The notes beneath the pieces were generated by a model that searched no databases, was not told the origin of the DNA, and worked only from the letters and a program-made list of their open reading frames with translations. Source: Pseudomonadota bacterium (GTDB lineage Bacteria > Pseudomonadota > Gammaproteobacteria > Burkholderiales > Burkholderiaceae_C). From it: DNA of 64,000 nt. The position numbers were made by a program, and so were the translations under genes. The stretch lies in assembly GCA_023442945.1 (NCBI GenBank), contig JAEZWW010000113.1, positions 1 to 64,000 of the forward strand, given 5' to 3'. Positions 42,641 to 51,436 of the stretch are shown here, piece by piece (position 1 is the stretch's first letter; each line of letters starts with the position of its first letter).

Positions 42641-44249
42641 CAGAACCTTGCTTCCCTCCGCCCGCACGTTGCTGGCGGCTGCCGCCCTCAGCCTAGCGAC
42701 CAGCGCGGGGGCCCAGACGCCCGCGCCCAGCGCACCTGCTGCGTCGGCCAACATTCCCGTCACCCAGCTCTACCAACAGCACTGCGCCGCCTGCCACGGC
42801 GAGCAGCGTTTGGGCGGCATGGGCCCCGCTCTGCTGCCGGAAAGCCTGGCGCGGCTGAAAAAGCCCGAAGCCTTGGCCGTGATCCGCGATGGGCGCGCGG
42901 CCACGCAGATGGCGGGCTTCGGCGCGCAGCTGTCCGAGGCCGAGCTGACCGCGCTGGGCGAATGGATCTACACCCCGGTCAGCCCTGCGCCGCGCTGGGC
43001 CGACGCCGACATCCGCGCCAGCCGCGTCGAAACCGCGGGTTGGAAAGACTGGCCGGCGAGGCCGCAGTGGCGCGCCGACCCGATGAACCTGTTCGTCGTC
43101 GTCGAAGGGGGCGACCACCATGTCTCGCTGCTGGACGGCGACAGCTTCGAGGTCATTCACCGCTTCCCCAGCCGCTTTGCGCTGCACGGCGGGCCGAAGT
43201 TCACGCCGGACGGGCGCTACGTGTTCTTCGGCTCGCGCGACGGCTGGATCACCAAGTTCGATCTGTGGAACCTGAAGACCGTGGCCGAGGTGCGCGCCGG
43301 CATCAACATGCGCAACATCGCCGTCAGCGGCGACGGCCAATGGGTGATGGCGGCCAACTACCTGCCGCACACGCTGGCGCTGTTCGACGCCGACCTGAAG
43401 CTGGTCAAGACCCTCGATGCGCGCACGCAGGACGGCGCCAGCAGTTCGCGCGTGTCCGCCGTGTACGACGCCGAGCCGCGCAAAAGCTTCGTGGTCGCAC
43501 TGAAAGACATCGCCGAGATCTGGGAAATCAGCTACGACCCCAAGGCCGCGCCGATCTACGACGGCCTGGTGCACGACTACAAGATGAAGGAAGGTATGTC
43601 CAAAGAAGGCTTTCTGGGTGTGCGCCGCACCCCGTTGGCCGAGCCGCTGGACGACTTCTTCTTCAGCCAAAACTACGCCTACGCGCTGGGCGCGTCGCGC
43701 CCGCACGCCGATGGCTCGCCCAACGGCCAGGTCGTCAACCTGGACGCGCGCCGCAAGGTCGCTACGCTGCCCATCGCCGGCATGCCGCATTTGGGCTCGG
43801 GCATCACGTTTGAGCACGCCGGCCGCCGCGTGATGGCCAGCCCCAACCTGAAGGATGGGCGCATCAGCGTGATCGACATGCAGACCTGGCAGCTGGTGAA
43901 AGACATCGACACGCCCGGCCCGGGCTTCTTCATGCGCAGCCATGAAGCCACGCCCTACGCCTGGGTCGATTCGATGATGAGCCCCAAGGCCAGGGACACG
44001 CTGACCATTTTGGACAAACGCACGCTGGCGCCCGTCGCCCAGGTGCGCGAGCCGGGCAAGACCCTGGCCCACATCGAATTCACGAAGGACGGCCGCTACG
44101 CCCTGGCCAGCGTGTGGGAAAACGACGGCGCGCTGGTGGTGTACGACGCGGCCACGTTCAAGGAAGTGAAACGCATCCCGATGAAAAAGCCCGTAGGCAA
44201 GTACAACGTGTTCAACAAGATCACGCGCAGCGAAGGCACATCGCATTGA
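42630..44249 (+). CDS. nirN: Cytochrome cd1-like heme d1 maturation protein NirN
   Basis: About 539 residues with a signal peptide (LLPSARTLLAAAALSLATSA). The N-terminal cytochrome c domain has C52-A-A-C-H56 and a d1-type propeller follows, with PKFTPDGRYVFFGSRDGWIT and MPHLGSGITFEHAGRRVMAS. NirN is a NirS paralogue that completes heme d1 and hands it to NirS. The only ATG that gives a proper signal peptide (42630) lies inside an R1 repeat, so the start codon and first codons derive from the repeat; no clear ribosome site precedes it. It follows nirJ by 49 bp. Confidence 0.93.
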   Translation: MIVTRTLLPSARTLLAAAALSLATSAGAQTPAPSAPAASANIPVTQLYQQHCAACHGEQRLGGMGPALLPESLARLKKPEALAVIRDGRAATQMAGFGAQLSEAELTALGEWIYTPVSPAPRWADADIRASRVETAGWKDWPARPQWRADPMNLFVVVEGGDHHVSLLDGDSFEVIHRFPSRFALHGGPKFTPDGRYVFFGSRDGWITKFDLWNLKTVAEVRAGINMRNIAVSGDGQWVMAANYLPHTLALFDADLKLVKTLDARTQDGASSSRVSAVYDAEPRKSFVVALKDIAEIWEISYDPKAAPIYDGLVHDYKMKEGMSKEGFLGVRRTPLAEPLDDFFFSQNYAYALGASRPHADGSPNGQVVNLDARRKVATLPIAGMPHLGSGITFEHAGRRVMASPNLKDGRISVIDMQTWQLVKDIDTPGPGFFMRSHEATPYAWVDSMMSPKARDTLTILDKRTLAPVAQVREPGKTLAHIEFTKDGRYALASVWENDGALVVYDAATFKEVKRIPMKKPVGKYNVFNKITRSEGTSH

Positions 44250-44269
44250 ACAAGAAGGCATCCCCCAGA

Positions 44270-44385
44270 GCGGCTGCGCCGCATCCCCCTTCTCTCGCTT
44301 CGCGGGAAGAGGGACGACGCCAGCGCCCGACGCAGGTCTGGGCTTGGCGTCTGCTGGGCTCGGCCGCGGGCGCGGCCCTTGGAGG
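44270..44385 (+). repeat. R2 dispersed repeat, copy c
   Basis: GACGCCAGCGCCCGACGCAG, then GTCTGGGCTTGGCGTCTGCT and GGGCTCGGCCGCGG. It fills the gap after nirN. Confidence 0.78.
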
Positions 44386-44461
44386 CGTGCGGACGGTGAG
44401 TTGAGTTCCGGCGAGTGCGTGCGTTTGTGGGCGGACCGAGCGGCTAACGCCGCTTCGGTCT

Positions 44462-45286
44462 TCACGTGCCGAGGGGATCCAAACCTTCCGCCATGAACGC
44501 ACGGCAGATCGGGCGGGCCTGTTGTTGGTAAGCGCGCATGCCGGCAGTGAGGACCTCGCGCGGGTGCGGATCCATCAGCTTGGGGGGCAACAAGGGGTCG
44601 CGCAGCAGGTGGGCGATGACGCGGCGGCCCAGGGTCAGCGATTCGCGTGTCGCCTCGGCCAGCGACAGCGAGGCCAGATGCGCAGCGCTGTGCGCCAGTT
44701 CGGCGGCCAGCGCCGTGTGCTGGGCCGGCAGATCGTCTTCGCGCCACAGGTCGCAGGCGCGCGCCAAAGTTGCGCTGTCTAGCCCGCGCAAGCTCACCAC
44801 CACGGCCTGGGGCGAGAGGCCCAGCGCCTGCAGATGCGCCCGCTCTGCCGCCACGCCACCCTGCAGATTGTCCGGGCGTACCCACAGGCCGGGTGACAAA
44901 AGCGCCAGCCCCCGCAGGTGCAAGGCCAGTTGGTGCTTGCGCCAGGCGCGTTTGTCTTGGCGATGCACGTCGCCGTCCACGACACCGATCCAATTGCCGC
45001 GCCACGCCCGCGGTGTCGCGCGGCTTTGCCACCAGCCGCCCACCACCTCGGTCAGTTCTTGGCGTCCGCGCGTGATGACGTACTGCGCCCGGCCTGCGCG
45101 TTCGATCTTTCCCTGCGCCAGCAAGCGCGTGATGGCCACGCGCACCACCTGTGGGCGCAGGTCGAACAACTCGCCCACACGGCAGATGGCGGCCGCGCAG
45201 AGGGGTTCGACATTGCCGACCAGGAGGTCGAGAACCAATTCAGGCGCCGTCGGCTCCTGGGGTTCGACATTTCCTGATCTGGTCAT
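44462..45286 (-). CDS. PaaX-family transcriptional repressor
   Basis: The 274-residue protein shows the three-part PaaX layout. An N-terminal winged helix (VGELFDLRPQVVRVAITRLL) is followed by a middle domain (WRGNWIGVVDGDVHRQDKRA) and a C-terminal helical domain ending in CRAFMAEGLDPLGT. PaaX proteins repress aromatic acid degradation genes and are relieved by an aryl-CoA. It is divergent from the crotonase/acyl-CoA ligase pair. The 75-bp gap holds two direct TTTCTAACATTT repeats that are likely operators. Confidence 0.85.
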   Translation of the reverse strand: MTRSGNVEPQEPTAPELVLDLLVGNVEPLCAAAICRVGELFDLRPQVVRVAITRLLAQGKIERAGRAQYVITRGRQELTEVVGGWWQSRATPRAWRGNWIGVVDGDVHRQDKRAWRKHQLALHLRGLALLSPGLWVRPDNLQGGVAAERAHLQALGLSPQAVVVSLRGLDSATLARACDLWREDDLPAQHTALAAELAHSAAHLASLSLAEATRESLTLGRRVIAHLLRDPLLPPKLMDPHPREVLTAGMRAYQQQARPICRAFMAEGLDPLGT

Positions 45287-45307
45287 GATTGAGAAATATC
45301 AATGTAT

Positions 45308-45341
45308 TTTCTAACATTTCACGTCGGAATTTCTAACATTT
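45308..45341. promoter_or_regulatory. Two direct operator-like repeats
   Basis: TTTCTAACATTT occurs at 45308-45319 and 45330-45341, exactly 22 bp (two helical turns) apart. They lie in the gap between the PaaX-like gene and the crotonase gene, so a dimer or two dimers could bind one face of the DNA. Confidence 0.6.
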
Positions 45342-45361
45342 TTTTAATTTAAGGAGGTGGC

Positions 45362-46156
45362 ATGCCCGACGTGCTATTCGATACCGATGGGCCGCTGTGC
45401 CTGATCACGCTTAACCGACCTGCCAAGCGCAATGCGGTCCACGGGCCCATGGCGCGCGCCTTGCGCGACGCCTTTCAGCGCTTCGAAGCGGACGACGCCC
45501 TGCGGGTGGCGATTCTTTGGGGCGCCGGCGGCCACTTTTGCGCCGGCGCGGACCTGGGTGCCGTGGGCGACCCGGCCCTGCGCAACGAACTGGACCCGCG
45601 GGGCGGCGGCGGCGGCCCAATGGGGCCGACCCGCCTGGCGCTCAGCAAACCGCTGATTGCCGCCGTCAACGGTTACGCCGTGGCCGGCGGCCTGGAATTG
45701 GCGCTGATGGCCGACCTGCGCGTGGCCGACGACGACGCCACCTTCGGCGTGTTCTGCCGCCGCTGGGGCGTACCGCTGATTGATGGCGGCACGGTGCGCT
45801 TGCCGCGCATCGTCGGCATGGGCCGCGCGCTGGACATGATCCTGACCGGCCGCGCCGTCGACGCCGCAGAAGCACTGACCATGGGCCTGGTCAACCGGGT
45901 GACGCCGCGCCGTGGCGCCTTGGCGGCGGCCATCGGCATCGCACGCCAGATCACCGAATTTCCGCAGCAATGCCTGCTGGTCGATCGTGCCTCGGCGTAC
46001 GCGCAGGGGGACTTGCCGCTGGCCGACGCGCTGCGCCAGGAAGGCATGCGCGGCACGCCCATCGTCGCCGCCGAAGGCGTGGCCGGCGCCGCGCGCTTCG
46101 CCGCGGGCGCTGGGCGCCACGGTTGCTTTGAAGAAACTGCCGGACTCAGCGCTTGA
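45362..46156 (+). CDS. Enoyl-CoA hydratase/isomerase family protein (crotonase)
   Basis: The 264-residue crotonase-fold protein acts on acyl-CoA. The oxyanion-hole segments are HFCAGADLGAVGDP near 60-72 and NGYAVAGGLELALMADLRVA near 103-122. It lacks an obvious pair of hydratase glutamates, the second position being replaced by an aspartate (GVPLIDGGTVRLPRIVG), so an isomerase, hydrolase or lyase role is possible. A perfect AAGGAGGT precedes the ATG. It forms an operon with the acyl-CoA ligase, 39 bp downstream. Confidence 0.88.
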   Translation: MPDVLFDTDGPLCLITLNRPAKRNAVHGPMARALRDAFQRFEADDALRVAILWGAGGHFCAGADLGAVGDPALRNELDPRGGGGGPMGPTRLALSKPLIAAVNGYAVAGGLELALMADLRVADDDATFGVFCRRWGVPLIDGGTVRLPRIVGMGRALDMILTGRAVDAAEALTMGLVNRVTPRRGALAAAIGIARQITEFPQQCLLVDRASAYAQGDLPLADALRQEGMRGTPIVAAEGVAGAARFAAGAGRHGCFEETAGLSA

Positions 46157-46195
46157 ACCCCACCTTTCCTTCTTATTTCCACCCAGGAGACCCCG

Positions 46196-47848
46196 ATGGC
46201 TTCCACCCCGGCAGGCATGGCCAGACTGCCCACCGCCCTTGATTTGATTCGTTGCGGCGCTGCGCTGCACGCCGACCGTATCGCCGTGGTCTGCGGCGAT
46301 GCACAAATGACCTTCCGCGAGGTCGATCACCTGAGCAGCCAGCTCGCACACGCGCTGCGCAGCCACGGCGTGGCGCAAGGCCAGCGTGTCGCTTTGCTGC
46401 TCAACAACAGCCTGTACACCGTTCCGCTCGATTTCGCCTGCGTCAAGGCTGGCGTCAGCCGCGTGCCCTTGAATGCACGCCTGTCCGAAGCCGAACACGC
46501 CCGCATGCTGCAGGACACCGGCTGCGCCGTGCTGGTGTTTGGCACTGACTTGCGCGAGCGCGCACAGGCACTGCAGACGCAGATGCCGGGCCTGATATGC
46601 CTTGGGATCGGCGCCAGCGTCGCTCCTGACGGGGACCTGCTGGAGCGGGCGGCGCAGCAGCCCGTTACCGGCCCGGACATCGAAGTGCAGCCGGACGACG
46701 TGATGATGGCCCTGTTCACCAGCGGCACCACGGGCACGCTGAAGGCGGCGCAGCACACGCAGGCGTCGTACGCCGGCATCTGCCGCAATGTGCTGCTGAA
46801 CCTGATGCCGATCGGCCCGGATGACGCCATGCTGCACGCCGCGTCATTGATCCACGCCTCAGGCGTGTTCGTGCTGCCGTTCTGGCTGCGCGGCGCGCGC
46901 ACGGTGATCATGCCGGCGTTCGACCCCACGGCCTACCTGCGCTTGCTGACGCAGCAGCGCATCACCACCATCAACCTGGTGCCGACGATGCTGCAGATGC
47001 TGCTCGCGCACCCCGACTTTGAAGGCACGGACGTCAGCCACCTGCAGGCGGTGATCTACGGCGCCTCGCCCATGCCGCGCCCGGTGATCGAGCGCGCCAT
47101 GGCCGCGTGGGGCCAGCACCGCTTCTGGCAGTACTTCGGCCAGACCGAAGTGCCCCTGTGCCTGGCCGTGCTGCGACCGGAACACCACGTGGGCGATCTG
47201 CTGGGCGCGGCCGGCTACCCGTGCCTGGATGTGGAACTGCGCATCGTCGACGAGGCCGGCCGCCCGGTGGTGCCCGGCGAAGTGGGTGAAGTCATGGTGC
47301 GCTCATCCTCGGCCGTGTCGGGTTACCTGAACGCGCCTGAGTTGACGGCCGAAACCTTCGACACCGATGGCTGGGTCCACACGCGCGACATGGGCCTGAT
47401 CGATGAACGCGGCTTCCTGCACCTGCGCGACCGCAAGTCCGACATGATCATCACCGGCGGCTACAACGTGTACCCGCTGGAGGTGGAAAACGCGCTGATG
47501 ACGCACCCTGCCGTGCGCGAATGCGTGGTGGTCGGCCTGCCGCACGAGAAATGGGTCGAGATGGTAACCGCCGCGGTCGCGCTCCAACCCGGGCAGCACG
47601 TGGCCGAAGACGCCCTGATCGCCCATGTGGCCGCGCAGGTCGCGGGCTACAAAAAGCCGGGGCGCGTGGTCTTCGTGGACGAAGTGCCGAAGACGGCGGT
47701 GGGCAAGCTCAACCGGCGCGCGATGCGCGAACAGTTGACCGCGGCGGACGCAGGGCAAGGACTGGCTGCCGGCACCCAGTCCAGCCGGGATTTCGAAACA
47801 AATTCAGCTCCCGCCCTAGACCCATCTGCGCAAGCAGCTATTGTTTAA
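46196..47848 (+). CDS. AMP-forming acyl-CoA ligase
   Basis: The 550-residue ANL-superfamily enzyme activates a carboxylic acid to its CoA thioester. Motifs are the P-loop ALFTSGTTGTLKAAQHTQAS near 178-195, YFGQTEVPLCLAVL near 310, GWVHTRDMGLIDERG near 393 and the catalytic lysine in VPKTAVGKLNRRA near 505. The substrate is unknown; with a PaaX-type regulator and a crotonase, an aromatic or branched acid is likely. The last ~19 residues (DFETNSAPALDPSAQAAIV) and the stop codon come from an R1 repeat, lengthening the usual C-terminus. Confidence 0.9.
   Translation: MASTPAGMARLPTALDLIRCGAALHADRIAVVCGDAQMTFREVDHLSSQLAHALRSHGVAQGQRVALLLNNSLYTVPLDFACVKAGVSRVPLNARLSEAEHARMLQDTGCAVLVFGTDLRERAQALQTQMPGLICLGIGASVAPDGDLLERAAQQPVTGPDIEVQPDDVMMALFTSGTTGTLKAAQHTQASYAGICRNVLLNLMPIGPDDAMLHAASLIHASGVFVLPFWLRGARTVIMPAFDPTAYLRLLTQQRITTINLVPTMLQMLLAHPDFEGTDVSHLQAVIYGASPMPRPVIERAMAAWGQHRFWQYFGQTEVPLCLAVLRPEHHVGDLLGAAGYPCLDVELRIVDEAGRPVVPGEVGEVMVRSSSAVSGYLNAPELTAETFDTDGWVHTRDMGLIDERGFLHLRDRKSDMIITGGYNVYPLEVENALMTHPAVRECVVVGLPHEKWVEMVTAAVALQPGQHVAEDALIAHVAAQVAGYKKPGRVVFVDEVPKTAVGKLNRRAMREQLTAADAGQGLAAGTQSSRDFETNSAPALDPSAQAAIV
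47790..47848 (+). repeat. R1 dispersed repeat ending the acyl-CoA ligase gene
   Basis: AATTCAGCTCCCGCCCTAGA, then CCCATCTGCGCAAGCAGCTA and TTGTTTAAG. The TAA stop codon of the ligase is formed by the repeat's last bases. Confidence 0.88.
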
Positions 47849-47940
47849 GTAGCGACCTTTGGCATCGGCCACGGCCCCACGTGCCAGCGCCCCAAGGGAC
47901 AAGGGCCCACGGCACGTGGGCGCCAGCGGCAGCGCCTACG

Positions 47941-48897
47941 TCAGCGCAGCGCCGGCGCCGCGCGCAGCGCGCCCACCGCACCGCCGCCCACGGCCGCGCC
48001 GAAACGCTTGGCGAAGCGCTCGGCGATGTTTTCCTTGTTGGTGTAGTCGACCAGTTTTTCGGCCTTGACCACGTCGCGCGCGACCGAATCCAGGCTGCCC
48101 AGGCTGTCGGCCAGGCCGAGCTGGATGGCCTGTTCGCCGGTCCAGAACAGGCCGCTGAACATGTCAGGCGTTTCCTTCAGGCGGTCGCCGCGGCCTTTTT
48201 TCACCACGCCGATGAACTGCTGGTGAATCTGGTTCAGCATGGTCTGAGCGTGCTGCTTTTGCGCTTCGGACTGCGGGCTGAAGGGGTCGAGAAAACCCTT
48301 GTTGTCGCCCGCGGTCAGCAAGCGCCGCTCGATGCCCAGCTTTTCCATGGTGCCGACAAAGCCGAAGCCGTCCATCAGCACCCCGATGCTGCCGACGATG
48401 CTGGCCTTGTCCACGTAAATCTTGTCGGCGGCCGACGCGATGTAGTACGCGGCCGAGGCGCAGGTTTCTTCCACCACCGCGTAGATCGGCTTCTTGTGCA
48501 GGGCGCGCAGGCGGCGGATTTCGTCGTTGATCAGGCCCGCCTGCACCGGGCTACCGCCGGGCGAGTTGATCAGGATCACCAGCGCCTTGGAGCCGCTGTC
48601 TTCCAGCGCGCTGCGCAGCGCCGGCAGCACGTATTCGGCACTGGCTTCGCCTTTGTCGGCGATCTCGCCCTTGATCGAGACCATGGCCGTGTGCGGCAGC
48701 GCGGCCTTGGTGCCGGGCAGGTTGTCGGCCACCAGGAACCAGATCAGCGCGGCGAACAGCGCCATCCAGACCAGGCTGCGGAAGATGCGCCAGCGGCGCG
48801 CGGCGCGGCGTTCACGCACGTCGGCCAGCAGCAGCTTTTCAATCGCCTCGCGCTCCCAATGCAAGGTCTTGGCGTCCAGTGTCACTTCATTTTCCAT
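47941..48897 (-). CDS. sppA: S49 family signal peptide peptidase, SppA-like
   Basis: The 318-residue inner-membrane serine peptidase has one N-terminal membrane helix (SLVWMALFAALIWFLVA, residues 40-56) and a periplasmic S49 domain. LVILINSPGGSPVQAG near 110-125 and VEETCASAAYYIASAADKIY near 145-165 contain the nucleophilic serine region; DKASIVGSIGVLMDGFGF follows. The short form is typical of betaproteobacteria and cleaves leftover signal peptides. The start codon directly abuts an R1 repeat (CAGCTATGG) and has no clear ribosome site. It ends the rluC-HAD-Rieske-sppA run. Confidence 0.9.
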   Translation of the reverse strand: MENEVTLDAKTLHWEREAIEKLLLADVRERRAARRWRIFRSLVWMALFAALIWFLVADNLPGTKAALPHTAMVSIKGEIADKGEASAEYVLPALRSALEDSGSKALVILINSPGGSPVQAGLINDEIRRLRALHKKPIYAVVEETCASAAYYIASAADKIYVDKASIVGSIGVLMDGFGFVGTMEKLGIERRLLTAGDNKGFLDPFSPQSEAQKQHAQTMLNQIHQQFIGVVKKGRGDRLKETPDMFSGLFWTGEQAIQLGLADSLGSLDSVARDVVKAEKLVDYTNKENIAERFAKRFGAAVGGGAVGALRAAPALR

Positions 48898-48942
48898 AGC
48901 TGTTTGCGCAGATTCGGTAAGGGCCAGAGCCCGGTATTGTCC
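48891..48942 (-). repeat. R1 dispersed repeat at the sppA start
   Basis: TCCATAGCTGTTTGCGCAGA, then TTCGGTAAGGGCCAGAGCC. The ATG of sppA is formed from the CAGCTAT end of the repeat plus the next G. Confidence 0.88.
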
Positions 48943-48977
48943 CAGATGCGCCGGCGCCGACTGGCGCTGGCGGCGTA

Positions 48978-49355
48978 TCAGAATGCAAGCGGTTGCAGCA
49001 GGTAGCTGGTGCGCCAGTGGACGACGCCGTCACACTCGGCCAGATCGACCTTGATCAGGCCGCCGCGGCACGGGCCGCCCGCGCATTCGCCGGTGTCGGG
49101 CAGGTACGCGGCGCCGTGCGACGCGCACAGCAGCCAGCGGCCGGTGTCGTCGAAAAAGCGGCCTTCCTGGTAATCCATTTCCATGGCCACGTGGCTGCAG
49201 CGGTTCAGGTACGCGTGCACTTGGCCTTCATAGCGGATGGCGAAGGCGCGCAGGGTCTGGCCGCCATAGACCACGTCGAACGCCACGGCCAGGCCGCCGT
49301 CGACCAGATCGGCCGAGTTGCACAGCGCAATCAGCTCGTCGTCGGCTCGGGACAT
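48978..49355 (-). CDS. Rieske [2Fe-2S] protein
   Basis: The 125-residue small Rieske ferredoxin has the cluster motif NRCSHVAMEM near 52-61 and LLCASHGAAYLPDTGECAGG near 75-95, giving C-x-H and C-x2-H ligands. It probably transfers electrons in the cytosol; no oxygenase partner is nearby. The gene is a standard member of the rluC-HAD-Rieske-sppA series in Burkholderiales. It starts 28 bp after the HAD gene. Confidence 0.9.
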   Translation of the reverse strand: MSRADDELIALCNSADLVDGGLAVAFDVVYGGQTLRAFAIRYEGQVHAYLNRCSHVAMEMDYQEGRFFDDTGRWLLCASHGAAYLPDTGECAGGPCRGGLIKVDLAECDGVVHWRTSYLLQPLAF

Positions 49356-49373
49356 GCGCAGCCAGCTACGAAA
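49354..49373 (+). repeat. Partial R1-like sequence
   Basis: TGCGCAGCCAGCTACGAAA resembles only the CTGCGC-N3-CAGCTA half of R1. It lies just upstream of the Rieske start codon. It may be a truncated copy or chance. Confidence 0.4.
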
Positions 49374-49383
49374 AGGTGAGCAC

Positions 49384-50046
49384 TCAGGCGTGCGTGGCGA
49401 GCCAGTCGCGCAGCTCGGGCACGGAATGCAGGACGGCGCGCGGGCCCAGGGCGTCGAATTCGGTCGGCTCGTGCGCGCCGTAGCTCACGCCCAGGCTGGC
49501 GCAGCCGGCGTTGCGCGCCATCAGCAGGTCGTGCGTGGTGTCGCCGACCATCAGCGTGCGCTCGGGCTCGGTGCCGAATTCGCGCATCAGCTCGTGCAGC
49601 ATGCGCGGGTCGGGCTTGCCGGCGGTTTCATCGGCCGTGCGCGAACCGTCGAACACGCCCTGCAGATCGCGCGTGGCCAGCACACTGTCCAGCCCGCGGC
49701 GGCTCTTGCCGGTGGCCACGCTGAGCCAGTGGTGGCGCGCCTTCAAGTCAGCCAACATGGGCAGCACGCCGTCGAACAGGCTGATGTCGTCCTGGTGCGC
49801 CAGGTAATGGCGGCGGTAACGCTCGCCCAGCAGCGGGTATTTGTCTTCCGGCACATCGGGCGCGGCGTGGGCCAGCGCCGGCATCAAGGCCATGCCGATG
49901 ACGTAGGCCGCCGCCTCGCGCGTGGGCCGCGCGCCGCCGACGTCGACCACCGCCTGCTGGATGCAGCGCGTGATGATGCCGGTGGAATCGAACAGCGTGC
50001 CGTCCCAGTCGAAGCAGATCAAGTCGAATTGGCGCGGGCGGGTCAT
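49384..50046 (-). CDS. HAD-superfamily phosphatase, phosphoglycolate phosphatase-like
   Basis: The 220-residue HAD subfamily IA hydrolase has the nucleophile in LICFDWDGTLFDSTG (residues 9-23), the second motif in SVATGKSRRGLD and the third in MVGDTTHDLLMARNAG. Homologues in this gene neighbourhood are annotated as phosphoglycolate or related phosphatases; the substrate is unproven. Its ATG overlaps the rluC stop by 4 bp (ATGA), so translation is coupled. Confidence 0.9.
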   Translation of the reverse strand: MTRPRQFDLICFDWDGTLFDSTGIITRCIQQAVVDVGGARPTREAAAYVIGMALMPALAHAAPDVPEDKYPLLGERYRRHYLAHQDDISLFDGVLPMLADLKARHHWLSVATGKSRRGLDSVLATRDLQGVFDGSRTADETAGKPDPRMLHELMREFGTEPERTLMVGDTTHDLLMARNAGCASLGVSYGAHEPTEFDALGPRAVLHSVPELRDWLATHA

Positions 50047-51035
50047 GCGGGGGTCAGAAAGGCTTGCAGGTCGTCAGGCAGCGGCGCATGCAGTTCCACG
50101 CGCTCCCCACTGGCGGGGTGCGTGAACTGTAACCGCCACGCGTGCAGGAACATGCGCTTAAGGCCTTGCTTGTGCAGGGCTTTGTTGCGATCGAATTCGC
50201 CGTATTTCTCGTCGCCTGCGATCGGGTGGCCCTGGCTGGCCAGGTGCACACGGATCTGGTGCGTTCGCCCCGTTTTGATGGTCACTTCCAGCAGCGTGAA
50301 GCCGGGCAGGCGTTCGCGCACCTTGACCAGGGTGATGGCGCGCATGCCGTCCGGGTCGTCCTTGGCGACCACCTTGACGCGGCGTTCGCCCTCGCCCACG
50401 CCGCCGGGCACCAGGTATTTGTGCAGGGGCGCGTCGATCACCTTCAGCTTGTCGGGCCAGTCGCCCAGCACCAGCGCCAGGTAGGTCTTGCCGGTTTCGC
50501 GCTCGCGGAACTGGTCCTGCAGGTGTTTGAGCGCGCTGCGCTTCTTGGCGACCAGCAGGATGCCACTGGTTTCGCGGTCCAGCCGGTGCACCAACTCCAG
50601 CGTCTTGGCCATGGGGCGGGCGCGGCGCAGTTGCTCGATCACGCCAAAGCTGACGCCCGAGCCGCCGTGCACCGCCACGCCGGCGGGTTTGTCGATGGCC
50701 AGGACGTGCTCGTCTTCCAGCAAGATGGGAAATTCGCGCGCTGGGGCGGCCTGCGGGCCTTCGGTGGGTTGGGCTTCGGCCACGCGCACAGGGGGCACGC
50801 GCACCAAGTCGCCGGGTGCGACGCGGGCATCGGCCGTCGCCCGGCCCTTGTTCAGGCGCACTTCGCCGCTGCGGATGATGCGGTAGACGTGGGTCTTGGG
50901 CACGCCCTTGAGGTGGCGCAGCAGGTAGTTGTCCAGGCGCTGGCCGGCCGATTCTTCGTCCACCGTCAGCCAGCGCACCTCGGGTTTGACCTGAGGCGCG
51001 GGGGCCGGTGGTTTGACACTTATAATGCGACTCAC
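50043..51035 (-). CDS. rluC: 23S rRNA pseudouridine synthase RluC
   Basis: About 330 residues. An N-terminal S4 RNA-binding domain (AGQRLDNYLLRHLKGVPKTH, residues ~27-85) precedes the RluA-type catalytic domain with the aspartate in LVHRLDRETSGILLVAKKR near 160. RluC modifies U955, U2504 and U2580 in E. coli 23S rRNA. No ATG fits; GTG 51035 gives a short leader before the S4 domain, as usual. The open frame continues far beyond it, antisense to rne, which is a GC artefact. It is divergent from rne, a conserved arrangement. Confidence 0.92.
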   Translation of the reverse strand: MSRIISVKPPAPAPQVKPEVRWLTVDEESAGQRLDNYLLRHLKGVPKTHVYRIIRSGEVRLNKGRATADARVAPGDLVRVPPVRVAEAQPTEGPQAAPAREFPILLEDEHVLAIDKPAGVAVHGGSGVSFGVIEQLRRARPMAKTLELVHRLDRETSGILLVAKKRSALKHLQDQFRERETGKTYLALVLGDWPDKLKVIDAPLHKYLVPGGVGEGERRVKVVAKDDPDGMRAITLVKVRERLPGFTLLEVTIKTGRTHQIRVHLASQGHPIAGDEKYGEFDRNKALHKQGLKRMFLHAWRLQFTHPASGERVELHAPLPDDLQAFLTPA

Positions 51036-51387
51036 TGGCAATCGGCCGTAAGTGGTTGAATTTGAAATGGAAGTTGCTTGCCCAAGAGCGCAAGTGTAAT
51101 TCCACCCCTTACGAAGTCGGCGCCAGTAATTGGTCGATGCCGGGCTTGCACAAGAAAGCGCCCTGCCCACCGCGCCCCCTTTTTGGGCCCGGGCAGCCAC
51201 GCACGAAAAGCGCAGGTCGGGTCGACGCGATGAAACCCTGATTGACGGAATACCCAAAGTCGGCAGGTTGGCCCGCACAGCGCGTGGTGAACCTGTCGAT
51301 CGGATCGAAGCGAGAACCCCGGTGCTGATGGCGATGATGACAATGCTCCAACGTTGGCTGCGGCCTGCGTTTTGCGATGCATTTCTT

Positions 51388-51436
51388 GCCAAAGCCCCCA
51401 CCACACCTGCGCAAGCAGCTACGCAATTTGTAGCAT
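51388..51436 (+). repeat. R1 dispersed repeat in the rne leader
   Basis: CCACCACACCTGCGCAAGCA, then GCTACGCAATTTGTAGC. The second hairpin (GCTAC...GTAGC) is perfect here. Confidence 0.88.

Noticed and set aside
51012..51026. TTGACA next to TATAAT near the rluC start
   Set aside because: The two hexamers are only 3 bp apart, so they cannot form a sigma70 promoter together.
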